Assembly: GCF_000143415.4 (NCBI RefSeq)
Contig: NW_003314305.1
Coordinates: 236,139-300,138, forward strand
Origin: Selaginella moellendorffii
Taxonomy: Eukaryota; Streptophyta; Lycopodiopsida; Selaginellales; Selaginellaceae
Direction of reading: 5' to 3'
DNA: 64,000 nt
The notes under the pieces are model-generated. The model made no database searches. It was not told the DNA's origin and saw nothing but the letters and a program-made list of their open reading frames with translations. Every line of letters starts with the position of its first letter. The first letter of the stretch is position 1. Shown here in pieces: positions 10,018 to 20,930 of this stretch. The position numbers were made by a program, and so were the translations under genes.

Positions 10018-10902
10018 CTAAAACTGGGGACGGCCCTGCTGAAACCGGGAGGTGAAACTTTGCCCTCCGCATTCTAGCTCGACCTTCATGCCATCCCGAA
10101 AGCTGAGAACATACTCGGAGCACAAGTTTATGAGCTCGTGGCCGAGGACGAAATCGTGGCGAGCCAGATTCATGACCGCGAAATCCAGGCATCCCTTGAA
10201 CCCGCCCTCGAGCTCAAACTCGAGGTCCGCCACTTTGCGATTGCTGGGCTGCGCGGTGCTCCCCACAAGCAGGTTGACGCTAAACGGACGGCACAGCGAA
10301 GTCGTCAGCCCGAGGCGGTTGACGGCGTTGACCGACACGAAGCTGTCCGAGTTCTGGCTGAGCATGAAGGACGCCGGGCGGCCGTTGACCGTGCCCCGGA
10401 GCCAGCGGCCATAGTCGTCGTCGCCCATGAAGGACACCAGGCACGTCTTGGCCAGCGGCGCCGCCGTGAGCTCGGCTACCAAGTCTTGAGCCTCGTTCAA
10501 GCTGCCTGGCTGCTTGCCCGCCACGAACTCGGCCACCTCAGCGTTGGGTACCGACTGGAGAAAGCTGCATACCTCGAGAGGAAGAAGCTCCATTTCTTGC
10601 CCTAGGACCGTTTCAGGAGAAGAATATACCCGTGATTTTAAAACCCTGCTTGGGGCCCTGGTGCTCATCTCAAGATGTAGAGCCGCATCCAAATTCTCAG
10701 GGCTGTGCTTGAGATATCCCGGCACTACACTCTTTTCCAGGTCCTCAAGAACGTTAGCAGGGAATATTCGCACCTTGTTCTTTTCGGCCCAAACCATGGT
10801 ACGTGTACATTTGTTTTCCTTGATGATCTTTTTCATAGTTTCTGAGCCTTGTAGCTTGATCTTATTCACCACCTGAACAACAATGACAGACAAATACGAC
10901 AT
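10018..10902 (-). CDS. Retropepsin-like protein A, unit 2
   Basis: 294 codons, nearly identical to the unit-1 copy (for example Leu instead of Phe at residue 4). It keeps the open frame through the former intron and the LSQNSDSF block in place of the catalytic Asp motif. Same uncertainty about the true 5' end. Confidence 0.5.
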   Translation of the reverse strand: MSYLSVIVVQVVNKIKLQGSETMKKIIKENKCTRTMVWAEKNKVRIFPANVLEDLEKSVVPGYLKHSPENLDAALHLEMSTRAPSRVLKSRVYSSPETVLGQEMELLPLEVCSFLQSVPNAEVAEFVAGKQPGSLNEAQDLVAELTAAPLAKTCLVSFMGDDDYGRWLRGTVNGRPASFMLSQNSDSFVSVNAVNRLGLTTSLCRPFSVNLLVGSTAQPSNRKVADLEFELEGGFKGCLDFAVMNLARHDFVLGHELINLCSEYVLSFRDGMKVELECGGQSFTSRFQQGRPQF

Positions 10903-11393
10903 CGGTCTCTAGAAGGTTTGCTATCAGTTTTCAGATCTTCTTACTAGGTGATTGTCATGGGCTATGTTCCTCGAGGCGAGGGCACAGACGCAATGCCAGT
11001 GCATGACATCGGCGAGCACCTGGTACTCTTTCTCGGGAGGACGTGGTAGAGGGAGCGGAGGTTCAGGCCCTCTCCTAGAGTCTCACACCTGGATACGTCT
11101 TGGAGCTTGCAGCTTGATGCCGTCGCGAACGTGATAGTTGATGTGGATGAGCTGGCCAGCCTAAGGTCACAGTTCCAAAACACCATCAGGATATTATTCC
11201 ATTGATGGTTTCATAGGTGCTTTTATTGATGAGGCTGTTCCCAAAGCTTATATAGCTTCGTCTTCTAAAATGATAGCCGAGCTTGGGAAACGTGAAAACC
11301 ATGAGAATCATAACTTCTGGACGATGTCCAAGCCCTTTCATCACCTGCAAGTTAACAGAACTGAAAAGAGAAGCGAGCAGAAACTCACGGCGT
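10903..11393. other. Spacer between A and B, unit 2
   Basis: Equivalent to 1426-1916; same deletion next to the start of A. No gene called. Confidence 0.35.
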
Positions 11394-11938
11394 TTACTCC
11401 TCAAACTGGGGACGACCCTGGCGGAACGGCGAGGTAAACTTCTGCCCACCGCCTAATCCAAAGTCGACCTTGATGATACCATCATCGTCCTTGTAAATCG
11501 CCTCGGAGCACACCTTCAAGAGCTGGTGCCCGAGGACGAAATCGTGGTGAATCAGATCCATAACTGAAAAATCCATGCTGAAACTTGAGTTTGCGAACTT
11601 TGCGATTGTGGGGCGGAGAGGGGTTCCCGCCCAGGAACTTGACGCAAAACGGGCGGCACAGCGTCCTGGTCGGCCCCAGCCTATTGACCGCATTGACCGA
11701 CACGAAGCTGTCCGAGTTCTGGCTCAGCATGAAGGATACCGGGCGGCCGTTGACCAGTTGCCGTAGTCCTCGTTGCCCATGTAGACACCCAGCACCGCTT
11801 GGCCAGCGGCGCCGCCGTGGCCACCACGGCTTGGGCCTCGCTCACGCTGCCTGGCTGCTTGGCCGCCACGAACTCAGCCACCTCGGTGTTTGACACCGAC
11901 TGGAGATAGCTGTGTACCTCGAGAGAAAGAAGCTCCAT
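11394..11938 (-). pseudogene. Retropepsin-like gene B, unit 2, frameshifted
   Basis: Carries the same 1-, 6-, about 14- and about 23-nt losses as unit 1, giving overlapping broken frames 11681-11938, 11482-11730 and 11394-11693. Private substitutions show that it has drifted separately since the duplication. Confidence 0.75.
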
Positions 11939-12642
11939 TTTTTCCTAACTTTTCTTGCCCTACTGGGAGAAGAATATACTTAACAGAAAGTTTGCGCTAG
12001 GAGCATAAACAAAGAGCGAAGGAGTGAGGAGTGAAGCTTTCTTTCAGTAAAAGCAATACACTTTCCTGGTTGTTCTTGGACAAGGAAGTCCAGCTTAAAT
12101 TAACAAATCTCACATGTACAAAATTATTAACAGTATATAATTTTTGGAACCTGTATCTAAAATATACTAAAATATTCTGGTTTATTTTACTATCTAAAGA
12201 TTGTTATTCATTTTGTATCTATAATTTATAAACTTTCTTAACCACTTACTAGTATATTCTAAGTTAATCTGATGTTTATAATTTATAACACAAGATTAAT
12301 TTTATTACAAGTTATCAATGTGATTAATAAATAAAAAGCACTCAAATTATTTAATTTCTAATTTTTGAGAAGATAACCAATCGTTTATGACATCTCCCAC
12401 AATGATATCGCTCCATTCGGTACAAACACGTCCCATACAAGAACTTCCCACGTCCTCCAGTTTATCTGAGTCACTAAGAAATAAGAAACAAGAAAAGAAT
12501 TGCTTTCTACCTGATTAGCAGAATGGTGTTGCTTGACGTCTTCAGTCCCTTCGTTGGTAGCATAAAGGCAGAGCAAAAACAGCAGAGCAAATTTATTGAT
12601 ATTTCATCTTTATTTCATACATAACTATTTTCATATCGATCT
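11939..12642. other. AT-rich spacer, unit 2
   Basis: Equivalent to 2462-3173 with small indels; the minus-strand 63-codon frame is at 12385-12576. No confident gene. Confidence 0.3.
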
Positions 12643-13146
12643 TTAGTAAGGCTTCTGGCCTCCAACGTTGCCTGGTGGATCATAGTTGCAACTCACAATG
12701 TACGCATTCGCACCATTGCATTTCACTCGAGCGCATCCCACTCGCACCGAGTTCCTCCACACAACCTGAGTGTAGTGCCCGCACACCTTGCCCGGAGCAC
12801 AAGTGTTTGATGCGTAATTGTAATCAGCCTTTTCCTTCACCCATTCTTTGACTGCGTCCGTGGCTGGAGGCGCCACCAAGCCATCGCTCCCCCTCCACAT
12901 ATACAAGTTCTCGCCATACGGCCCTTTAGAGTGGACCATTTGACAGCTCGCCTGGAGAGTCGAGGCCCAGTTTTGCGCATACGAGGCAACTTGCGTGCTC
13001 CAAACCAGCGGAGGAACATTAACAGCAGATCTCGCGGAGTTGTGTGCGTCGACAAGATCACTCTCCGTGCTTGCAAGACCTGCGTGGAGAAATCCAGTGC
13101 CATAGATCACAAGAACCATTAGAGTTGCACGAAGAACTCCCCCCAT
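12643..13146 (-). CDS. Secreted PR-1 (CAP) protein, unit 2
   Basis: 167 residues from the ATG at 13146. The frame is open to 13275 because a single-base change removed an upstream stop, but the family-like signal peptide begins at 13146. The CAP residues His35, Glu79, Glu101 and His124, all six cysteines and the PPGNVGGQKPY tail are intact. Protein identical to the unit-3 copy apart from one residue in the signal peptide (Leu versus Val at position 12). Confidence 0.92.
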   Translation of the reverse strand: MGGVLRATLMVLVIYGTGFLHAGLASTESDLVDAHNSARSAVNVPPLVWSTQVASYAQNWASTLQASCQMVHSKGPYGENLYMWRGSDGLVAPPATDAVKEWVKEKADYNYASNTCAPGKVCGHYTQVVWRNSVRVGCARVKCNGANAYIVSCNYDPPGNVGGQKPY

Positions 13147-13540
13147 AGCGATCAAACTAGAACGCGGATTGCACAACTCAAAAGTATAGGAGCACGAAAA
13201 CTTACTGTGGGAGACCATCCTCTTATAAAGCAGAGCGTAGGCATGGGGATCTCCCTTTGGATACGGCAAATACATTTCTTCTTAATGTTAGTCTTGCTTG
13301 CTCGCACGAGATTTTCCACGTCGTTATGCTCGTTTTTTTCTTGATCAATGACAAGAGATGGGTCAGTGACTTGACTTAACCGGCATGACCTTCCAGAATT
13401 CCACAAGATGGTTGCTGGGAACTTAAATAGTTCTATAGATCATAGATCATCAAGAATAAAGATGACCTACAAATTAACGAATATACCAAGAAAAGTATGC
13501 AAGTATATGATTCTCTTCGATTAGGTCATAGATAGAGAAC
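13147..13540. promoter_or_regulatory. Divergent promoter between PR-1 and VWA gene, unit 2
   Basis: Exactly 394 bp, as in units 1 and 3, with the PR-1 TATA-like TTTATAAG on the minus strand at about 13222-13229. Confidence 0.58.
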
Positions 13541-15255
13541 ATGGCGGCAGGGTTTGAGAATTCCGAGGTAAGCAGCACGCTCCAGGAAGACGAGATCGTC
13601 CATCTTAGCGAGGAGCTAGGCTGGCTAGTGATTGGCGAGCAGCCGGAGCTCAAGATCATCGGCGAGGTCGACAAGATCAAGGCCAGGGGAGAAGAAGAAG
13701 AAGAAAAAGAGCGATGCTATACAGCGCTCGTCCATCTCAAAGCTCCCAAAGACGATAGCTTGGCCGCCGCCGATGCTCGCGCCCCGGTCGATCTGGTCAC
13801 AGTGCTGGACGTGAGCGGCAGCATGCGCGGCCAGAAGCTGGAGCTCGTCAAGACCGCCATGGAGTTTGTGATCCGGAATTTGCGACAGCAGGACCGCCTC
13901 GCGATCGTCTCCTTCTCGGACGAGCCCAAAGTCCATCTCGGTCTCAAGAGGATGACTCACGACGGTCGAGCCGCGGCACTCAGTGCAGTGGAGAAGCTCC
14001 GGAGCTTGGGAGGAACAGAGATCCGTCCAGGGCTAAAGGCTGGATTCGATCTTCTTTCGCGGCGCAAGAATAGGAACCCGGTGTCGAGCATCATGCTTCT
14101 CTCGGACGGGATGGACAATGCGATCACGTTCAAGCGATGCAAAGTTCTTCCAGTGGATTCCTACCTCGAGGACTGCAGTGAGCGGGTTCCAGTGCACACT
14201 TTCGGATTTGGAAGTGACCATGATCCCGAGGCCATGCTGAGTATCGCGGAGGCCACAGGCGGAAGCTTTTGCTACGTGCAAGAGGAGTCCACCGTCCAGC
14301 ACGCGTTTGCTCAGTGCATTGGCGGGCTGCTTAGCGTGGTGGCACAGGAAGTGGAGGTCTTCATCGAGGCGAGTGGCGGAGCGAAGATCAAGAGTGTGGA
14401 GGCCACCGCCGGGATGACAGCCATGGATGGAGATCGAGCTGCGACGGTGAAGCTTGGATCCCTGTATGCGGAAGAGGAGAGAGATATCCTGGTGGAGCTC
14501 TTGCTGCCTAGCTCCGACTCGAGCTCTTTGTCGATGGAACTTCTCAAAGTTGAGGGAAGCTTTCAAGACCCTGGGCAGTCGAACAAGACCCAACTGCTTG
14601 CAACTTCGAGCTTGGTGATCCAGGAGCTCAAAGCTGGCGAAGAAGAGGAGGCGACAAAGATCGAGGTGGACAGGCAGAAGAACCGTGTGAGTGCCTCGAA
14701 GGCGATGGCTGCCGCTCGTAAGCTGGGGTCTGGCAGCTTGGCGTCGGCAAAGCAAGTGCTGGTGGACGTGAAACAAAAGATAGAGAGCTCCCGAGCGTTT
14801 GGAGCTGGCGATGGCTTGTCCAGGAGATTGGTGAGAGAACTCGACGAGCTGATCCAGTGCATGAAGCGGGATTATTACCACTCCGAGGGACATGCTGTGC
14901 TGCTTGCCAAGGGGAATTCTCACTGCAACCAGCGAGCTTCGTACCAGTCGAGAGGTAAGACATTTTGGACAGCTCTTTTGTGTTCTAACTCTTGTGAATT
15001 TTGTTACTTAAATCAGCACGGAAGCGCCCCGCTTTTTTCGAAGGTGGCAGAGGTGGCAGAGGGGGCAGAGGTGCTGGTGCTAAACCACGGAGCAATGCAG
15101 CTCCTTGTCTTGGTGCTAGTGCTAAAAGAATGAGCACTGGTGGGGTTCTTTCAGAAAGCCTGGTACAAGAGACATCCTCAGATGATGAGTCGTACCGAAC
15201 GTCGGCGATGGTAGATATGCTGGACAAATCCAAGAAATTCAAGAGTAAGAGATAG
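13541..15255 (+). CDS. RING-less WAV3-like VWA protein, unit 2 (a/b hybrid)
   Basis: Exons 13541-14954 and 15017-15255 with a 62-nt intron; 550 residues. The N-terminus (FENSEVSSTLQ) and upstream flank match copy a of unit 1. From about THDGRAA onward, and in exon 2 with the GGRGGRGGRGA tail, it matches copy b. Residues KDDSLAAADARAP before the VWA domain match neither. The MIDAS motif DVSGSM and the other VWA blocks are intact. Confidence 0.88.
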
Positions 15256-15490
15256 ATCTAGATTTCAAGTTGACAAAGCTCGAACTTGACAAGCATAAGT
15301 GTGTTCTGAACTCCAAAGCAAGCGTTTCTGGCCCAACACGATCCAGATCCAGCCATTCCCCATCCAATGGTCAGGTCAACGACAAGAAATAGTCAACGAC
15401 CCATACTTAAGCGCCCGACGTGAAAGCACTGGACCTTCTTATGGAGTTTGCATTGCTATCGTTTTCTGGACTTTTCTCCTCAATCAGTTT

Positions 15491-15563
15491 GCAGAGCCAG
15501 ATGCTCGAAGCCCTGATGCTGCACTCCACAGTCAAGATGATGGGAGCTCCCATCAATGCTGAT
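15491..15563 (+). pseudogene. Fragment of the small gene at 29.3-29.9 kb, unit 2
   Basis: Same QMLEAL...GAPINAD remnant as at 8161-8233. The remaining spacer 15256-15819 shows no gene. Confidence 0.58.
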
Positions 15564-15819
15564 TAAACTGGAGGGTTTTCAAAGCTCTACTTCAGAAATC
15601 TGGTGTGGACAATCAGCCCATACAATTACCTTTGCTATGTTCCAGAACGAGAAGCTTATTGTCTATCAATCTAAGGAGGACATGTAACTTCTTGCTCCTT
15701 CTGTCACATGCATTTTTAACAAAAGTAGTCTTCTTCAGAGAAACAAATAGATCTTGTTCAATTCAGAGAGGAGAGGTAGTAATTGTGGATGAAACCTATT
15801 AAATATTTATACACATTGT

Positions 15820-16830
15820 CTAGTTTGTTATGCTAGCAAGAAGCATGTAAGGACTTGCTCTAAGGAGCTTTTGATCCTGTTGTAAGTAGAAGATGTTACT
15901 GGCTACTCGTGTCCCACATTCCACATCGTTCTGTAGTCTACAGGCACTCAGCAAACTTCCCCATGAAACGTCATCGGGAGTGAATGGCATGCTGTGAATC
16001 AACTCTTCTGCCTCGTGAATCCTTCCCATTCTCGCCAGAATGTCTACCATGCATCGGAAGTTTTCCACTGACGGTCTAAAGTCGTGATCAAAAGCCATGG
16101 ATCTAAACCACGACAGCGCCTCCTGGAGCATTCCTTCGTGGCTAAACGCAAACAAAATCCCTGTGACTGTCGTCTCCTCGCAGCTGACACCTTCAAGGCA
16201 CATCCTGAACGATAGCTCCAACGCAGTTTGGATGTAACCTTTTTGAGCATAAGCAACGATCATAGCATTCCAGGAAACCGTGTTTTTCTCATGCATTTGG
16301 TGGAAGATTTCTTTTGCTTCGAAAAGATGGCCATTATGGGCATGCGTTACGATCAGAGCATTCAAGACTGATGTTTCTTGAGAAGCGTTCCAAGGGATTA
16401 AATCTCTGGCTTGAGTCACGTTTCCATTCTCTCCACAAGCGATTACCATGCTTGTCCATGACAGATTATTGCTCGCCGGGATTTTCTCGAGCAAGTGATC
16501 TAGATATCCAGCAGTGGCTAAAGCTGAAATTGCAGCGTTCCAACACATAAGGTCACGCATGGGGCACCTCTCAAAGTAAACTTTCGCTTCTTCCAACTTC
16601 CTCTTGGACACGAGCACACACACCATTGAAGTCCAGCTTATCACGCTCCACCCCGGCATTTTCCAGAATGTCGTTGTGGCCATGCAAAGATTACCAGAAT
16701 CCGCGTTTGCTTGAAGTATAGTCGTCCACGAAGCCAAGTTTCTCTGAGGCATGTCGCCAAAAAGCTCGCAAACTTTCTCAGTATTAAGATTCTCGCGGTA
16801 CATCTGAAGCATGATTTTCTGGTTGGGCAT
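15820..16830 (-). pseudogene. 5'-truncated chimeric PPR gene at junction of units 2 and 3
   Basis: 336 codons from the ATG at 16830, with the same chimeric MPNQKI start as the copy at 8495-9514. A private 9-nt in-frame deletion removes three residues, turning GYLDHAKALLEK into GYLDHLLEK, which damages one PPR repeat. Otherwise open to the same stop. Confidence 0.75.
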
Positions 16831-17333
16831 GAGCAATGGCCACGGGATGGGTTCAAGAGGTGAAAGAGAATCTAATGCCAAAGTTGCAATGCTGATTCAG
16901 GCCTATTTAGAGCCATCCAGGCCAAATAGATTACAATTCTTATATTCTTTGTCCGCTCGGGGAGAAAGAAAAAAAAAGCATATGTTGATCTGCAAACCAA
17001 TGCTTTTGATTTCATTGGATTTTTAATCACAGCCCAGTGCGTTCTTAATGGCACAGAGGAGACAGGCCTGGAAGCAGCTGGGGGCGATTCTCCAGGACCA
17101 GAAAGCGTGACTAATCAAAGAGCCACGTAAAGAGAAACTCAGAGAACTATACGAAACAATGGAAAACATGGAAAGACGATGGAAACAAGCTCTGCGATGA
17201 AACAATGGAAAACAATGGAAAAAACACAACATCCAAGAACATCTTCTCGACGATTCATGACCCTCGACAACCTGGAGAGTCTACATGAGAACTCAGAAAA
17301 CGACGGAAACTTCATTGTAAACTTACGGATAAC
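16831..17333. other. Unit-3 leader, no gene seen
   Basis: Almost identical to 9515-10017; nothing further recognised. Confidence 0.6.
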
Positions 17334-18386
17334 CTAAAACTGGGGACGGCCCTGCTGAAACCGGGAGGTGAAACTTTGCCCTCCGCATTCTAGCTCGACC
17401 TTCATGCCATCCCGAAAGCTGAGAACATACTCGGAGCACAAGTTTATGAGCTCGTGGCCGAGGACGAAATCGTGGCGAGCCAGATTCATGACCGCGAAAT
17501 CCAGGCATCCCTTGAACCCGCCCTCGAGCTCAAACTCGAGGTCCGCCACTTTGCGATTGCTGGGCTGCGCGGTGCTCCCCACAAGCAGGTTGACGCTAAA
17601 CGGACGGCACAGCGAAGTCGTCAGCCCGAGGCGGTTGACGGCGTTGACCGACACGAAGCTGTCCGAGTTCTGGCTGAGCATGAAGGACGCCGGGCGGCCG
17701 TTGACCGTGCCCCGGAGCCAGCGGCCATAGTCGTCGTCGCCCATGAAGGACACCAGGCACGTCTTGGCCAGCGGCGCCGCCGTGAGCTCGGCTACCAAGT
17801 CCTGAGCCTCGTTCAAGCTGCCTGGCTGCTTGCCCGCCACGAACTCGGCCACCTCAGCGTTGGGCACCGACTGGAGAAAGCTGCATACCTCGAGAGGAAG
17901 AAGCTCCATTTCTTGCCCTAGGACCGTTTCAGGAGAAGAATATACCCGTGATTTTAAAACCCTGCATTGAGCGTTTGGTGGTGCTCACCTTCAAGATGTA
18001 GAGCCGCATCCAAATCCTCAGGGCTGTGCTTGAGATATCCCGGCACTACACTCTTTTCCAGATCTTCAAGAACGTTAGCAGGGAATATTCGCACCTTGTT
18101 CTTTTCGGCCCCAAACCCATGCATTATTCAGACATGGTACGTGTACATTTGTTTTCCTTGATGATCTTTTTGATAGTTTCTGAGCCTTGTAGCTTGATCT
18201 TATTCACCACCTGAACAACGATGACAAGTGTGGTTACAGCGAGGAATCAAAAACCTTGTTTCGACTTCCTCAAGTTCGCAATGTGCCAGGCCGAACAGAA
18301 CCTGCTTGTTGGCCGCCCTGACGTCCAGAGCCTGCAAAAGAGTGCGAGAGGAGTCGCTATGTAAAAGGAGCTCGACAAATACGATA
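17334..18386 (-). CDS. Retropepsin-like gene A, unit 3, probably multi-exon
   Basis: The 3' exon (17334-17917) encodes the same retropepsin-like domain with LSQNSDSF in place of the catalytic Asp motif. Upstream, unlike units 1 and 2, a good donor (AAG|GTGAGC at 17988) and acceptor (CCTAG at 17918) define a 71-nt intron, joining ...LHLEG to QEMELLPLEV. Further upstream is an open stretch (LLQALDVRAANKQVLFGLAH and neighbours) that units 1 and 2 have deleted, so this copy probably has more exons. I cannot fix the remaining splice sites or the start codon. Minus-strand open sequence up to about 18660 may also belong to it. Confidence 0.45.
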
Positions 18387-18747
18387 TCGGTCTCTAGAAG
18401 GTTTGCTATCAGTTTTCAGATTTTCTTACTAGGTGATTGTCATGGGCTATTTTCCTGGAGGCGAGGGCACAGACGCAATGCCAGTGCATGACATCGGCGA
18501 GCACCTGGTACTCTTTCTCGAGAGGACGTGGTAGAGGGAGCGGAGGTTCAGGTCCTCTCCTAGAAGTCTCATACCTGGATACGTCTTGGAGCTTGCAGCT
18601 TGATGCCAGAGTTGATGTGCATGAGCTGGCCAGCCTAAGGTCACAGTTCCAAAACACCATCAGGATACTTCTGGACGATGTCCAAGCCCTTTCATCACCT
18701 GCAAGTTAACAGAACTGAAAAGAGAAGCGAGCAGAAACTCACGCCGT
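18387..18747. other. Possible 5' exons of A or spacer, unit 3
   Basis: The minus strand is open for 83 codons (18409-18660), including EKEYQVLADVMHWHCVCAL. The plus strand has a comparably plausible open stretch at 18437-18709. The coding strand is undecided. Confidence 0.3.
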
Positions 18748-19377
18748 TTACTCCTCAAACTGGAGACGCCCCTGGTGGAACGGCGAGGTAAACTTCTGCC
18801 CACCACCTAATCCAAAGTCGACCTTGATGATACCATCATCGTCCTTGTAAATCGCCTCGGAGCACACCTTCAAGAGCTGGTGCCCGAGGACGAAATCGTG
18901 GTGAATCAGATCCATGACTGAAAAATCCATGCAGCCCTTGTACCCGCCCTCAAGCTGAAACTTGAGTTTGCGAACTTTGCGATTGTGGGGCGGAGAGGGG
19001 TTCCAGCCCAGGAACTTGACGCAAAACGGGCGGCATAGCGTCGTGGTCGGCCCCAGCCTATTGACCGCATTGACCGACACGAAGCTGTCCGAGTTCTGGC
19101 TCAGCATGAAGGATACCGGGCGGCCGTTGACCGTGCCCCGGAGCCAGTTGCCGTAGTCCTCGTTGCCCATGTAGCACACCCAGCACCGCTTGGCCAGCGG
19201 CGCCGCCGTGAGCTTGGCCACCACGGCTTGGGCCTCGCTCACGCTGCCTGGCTGCTTGGCCGCCACGAACTCGGCCACCTCGGTGTTTGACACCGATCGA
19301 GAGAAAGAATCTCCATTCTTTCCCAACTTTTCTTGCCCTAGGTGTTCATTACTGGGACCCAACGGAAGTTTGATCAA
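18748..19377 (-). CDS. Retropepsin-like gene B, unit 3 (mostly intact)
   Basis: 209 open codons with no ATG at the 5' end, so it is partial or needs an upstream exon. Contains QPGSVSEAQAVVAKLTAAPL, the GTVNGRP block, SQNSDSF in place of the catalytic motif, NRLGPT, and FVLGHQLL. A deletion relative to units 1 and 2 near 19297 removes the segment equivalent to the EVHSYLQ of those copies. It closely resembles A, so A and B are tandem paralogues older than the segmental duplication. Confidence 0.45.
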   Translation of the reverse strand: MIKLPLGPSNEHLGQEKLGKNGDSFSRSVSNTEVAEFVAAKQPGSVSEAQAVVAKLTAAPLAKRCWVCYMGNEDYGNWLRGTVNGRPVSFMLSQNSDSFVSVNAVNRLGPTTTLCRPFCVKFLGWNPSPPHNRKVRKLKFQLEGGYKGCMDFSVMDLIHHDFVLGHQLLKVCSEAIYKDDDGIIKVDFGLGGGQKFTSPFHQGRLQFEE

Positions 19378-20032
19378 GCTTGCTCCACAATGCGGCTATA
19401 GATGCCAAGCCAGGAGCATAAACAAAGAGCGAAGGAGTGAGGAGTGAAGACTTTCTTTCAGTAAAAGCAATACACTTTCCTGGTTGTTCTTGGTCATGGA
19501 CAAGGAAGTCCAGCTTAAATTAACAAATCTCACACGTACAAAACTATTAACAGTATACCTGTATCTAAAATATACTAAAATATTCTGGGATATTTTACTA
19601 TCTAATTCATTTTGTATCTATAATTTATAAACTTTCTTAACCACTTACTAGTATATTCTAAGTTAATCTGATGTTTATAATTTATAACACAAGATTAATT
19701 TTATTACAAGTTATCAATATGATTAATAAATAAAAAGCACTCAAATTATTTAATTTTTAATTTTTGAGAAGAGAACCAATCGTTTCCCACAATGATATCG
19801 CTCCATTCGGTACAAACACGTCCCATACAAGAACTTCCCACGTCCTCCAGTTTGTCTGAGTCACTAAGAAATAAGAAACAAGAAAAGAATTGCGTTCTAC
19901 CTGATTAGCAGAATGGTGTTGCTTGACGTCTTCAATCCCTTCGTTGGTAGCATGAAGGCAGAGCAAAAACAGCAGAGCAAATTTATTGATATTTCATCTT
20001 TATTTCATACATAACTATTTTCATATCGATCT
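19378..20032. other. AT-rich spacer, unit 3
   Basis: Equivalent to 2462-3173; the conserved small minus-strand frame is at 19757-19966, with a different C-terminus because of a local deletion. No confident gene. Confidence 0.3.
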
Positions 20033-20536
20033 TTAGTAAGGTTTCTGGCCTCCAACGTTGCCTGGTGGATCATAGTTGCAACTCACAATGTACGCATTCG
20101 CACCATTGCATTTCACTCGAGCGCATCCCACTCGCACCGAGTTCCTCCACACAACCTGAGTGTAGTGCCCGCACACCTTGCCCGGAGCACAAGTGTTTGA
20201 TGCGTAATTGTAATCAGCCTTTTCCTTCACCCATTCTTTGACTGCGTCCGTGGCTGGAGGCGCCACCAAGCCATCGCTCCCCCTCCACATATACAAGTTC
20301 TCGCCATACGGCCCTTTAGAGTGGACCATTTGACAGCTCGCCTGGAGAGTCGAGGCCCAGTTTTGCGCATACGAGGCAACTTGCGTGCTCCAAACCAGCG
20401 GAGGAACATTAACAGCAGATCTCGCGGAGTTGTGTGCGTCGACAAGATCACTCTCCGTGCTTGCAAGACCTGCGTGGAGAAATCCAGTGCCATAGATCAC
20501 AACAACCATTAGAGTTGCACGAAGAACTCCCCCCAT
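20033..20536 (-). CDS. Secreted PR-1 (CAP) protein, unit 3
   Basis: 167 residues from the ATG at 20536. Signal peptide with Val at position 12; CAP motifs, six cysteines and the C-terminal 11-residue CAPE-like tail are unchanged. Nothing in the frame suggests decay. Confidence 0.93.
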   Translation of the reverse strand: MGGVLRATLMVVVIYGTGFLHAGLASTESDLVDAHNSARSAVNVPPLVWSTQVASYAQNWASTLQASCQMVHSKGPYGENLYMWRGSDGLVAPPATDAVKEWVKEKADYNYASNTCAPGKVCGHYTQVVWRNSVRVGCARVKCNGANAYIVSCNYDPPGNVGGQKPY

Positions 20537-20930
20537 AGCGATCAAACTAGAACGCGGATTGCACAACTAAAGAGTATAGGAGCACGAAAACTTACTGTGG
20601 GAGACCATCCTCTTATAAAGCAGAGCGTAGGCATGGGGATCTCCCTTTGGATACGGCAAATACATTTCTTCTTAATGTTAGTCTTGCTTGCTCGCACGAG
20701 ATTTTCCACGTCGTTATGCTCGTTTTTTTCTTGATCAATGACAAGAGATGGGTCAGTGACTTGACTTAACCGGCATGACCTTCCAGAATTCCACAAGATG
20801 GTTGCTGGGAACTTAAATAGTTCTATAGATCATAGATCATCAAGAATAAAGATGACCTACAAATTAACGAATATACCAAGAAAAGTATGCAAGTATATGA
20901 TTCTCTTCGATTAGGTCATAGATAGAGAAC
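20537..20930. promoter_or_regulatory. Divergent promoter between PR-1 and VWA gene, unit 3
   Basis: 394 bp with the same TATA-like element for PR-1 (about 20612-20619, minus strand). Confidence 0.58.

Larger units (their letters stand above)
9496..16811. repeat. Tandem segmental duplication, unit 2 (7.32 kb)
   Basis: Order: retropepsin-like A, broken B, PR-1, one VWA gene, small-gene fragment, truncated PPR. It shares with unit 1 the frameshifts in B, the loss of about 155 nt upstream of A and the lost splice donor in A. Units 1 and 2 are therefore each other's closest relatives over their left halves. Confidence 0.92.

Noticed and set aside
13147-13275. N-terminal extension of the unit-2 PR-1 (starting MYLPYPKGD)
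   Set aside because: It runs through the TATA-like element and would place the signal peptide internally; units 1 and 3 have a stop there.
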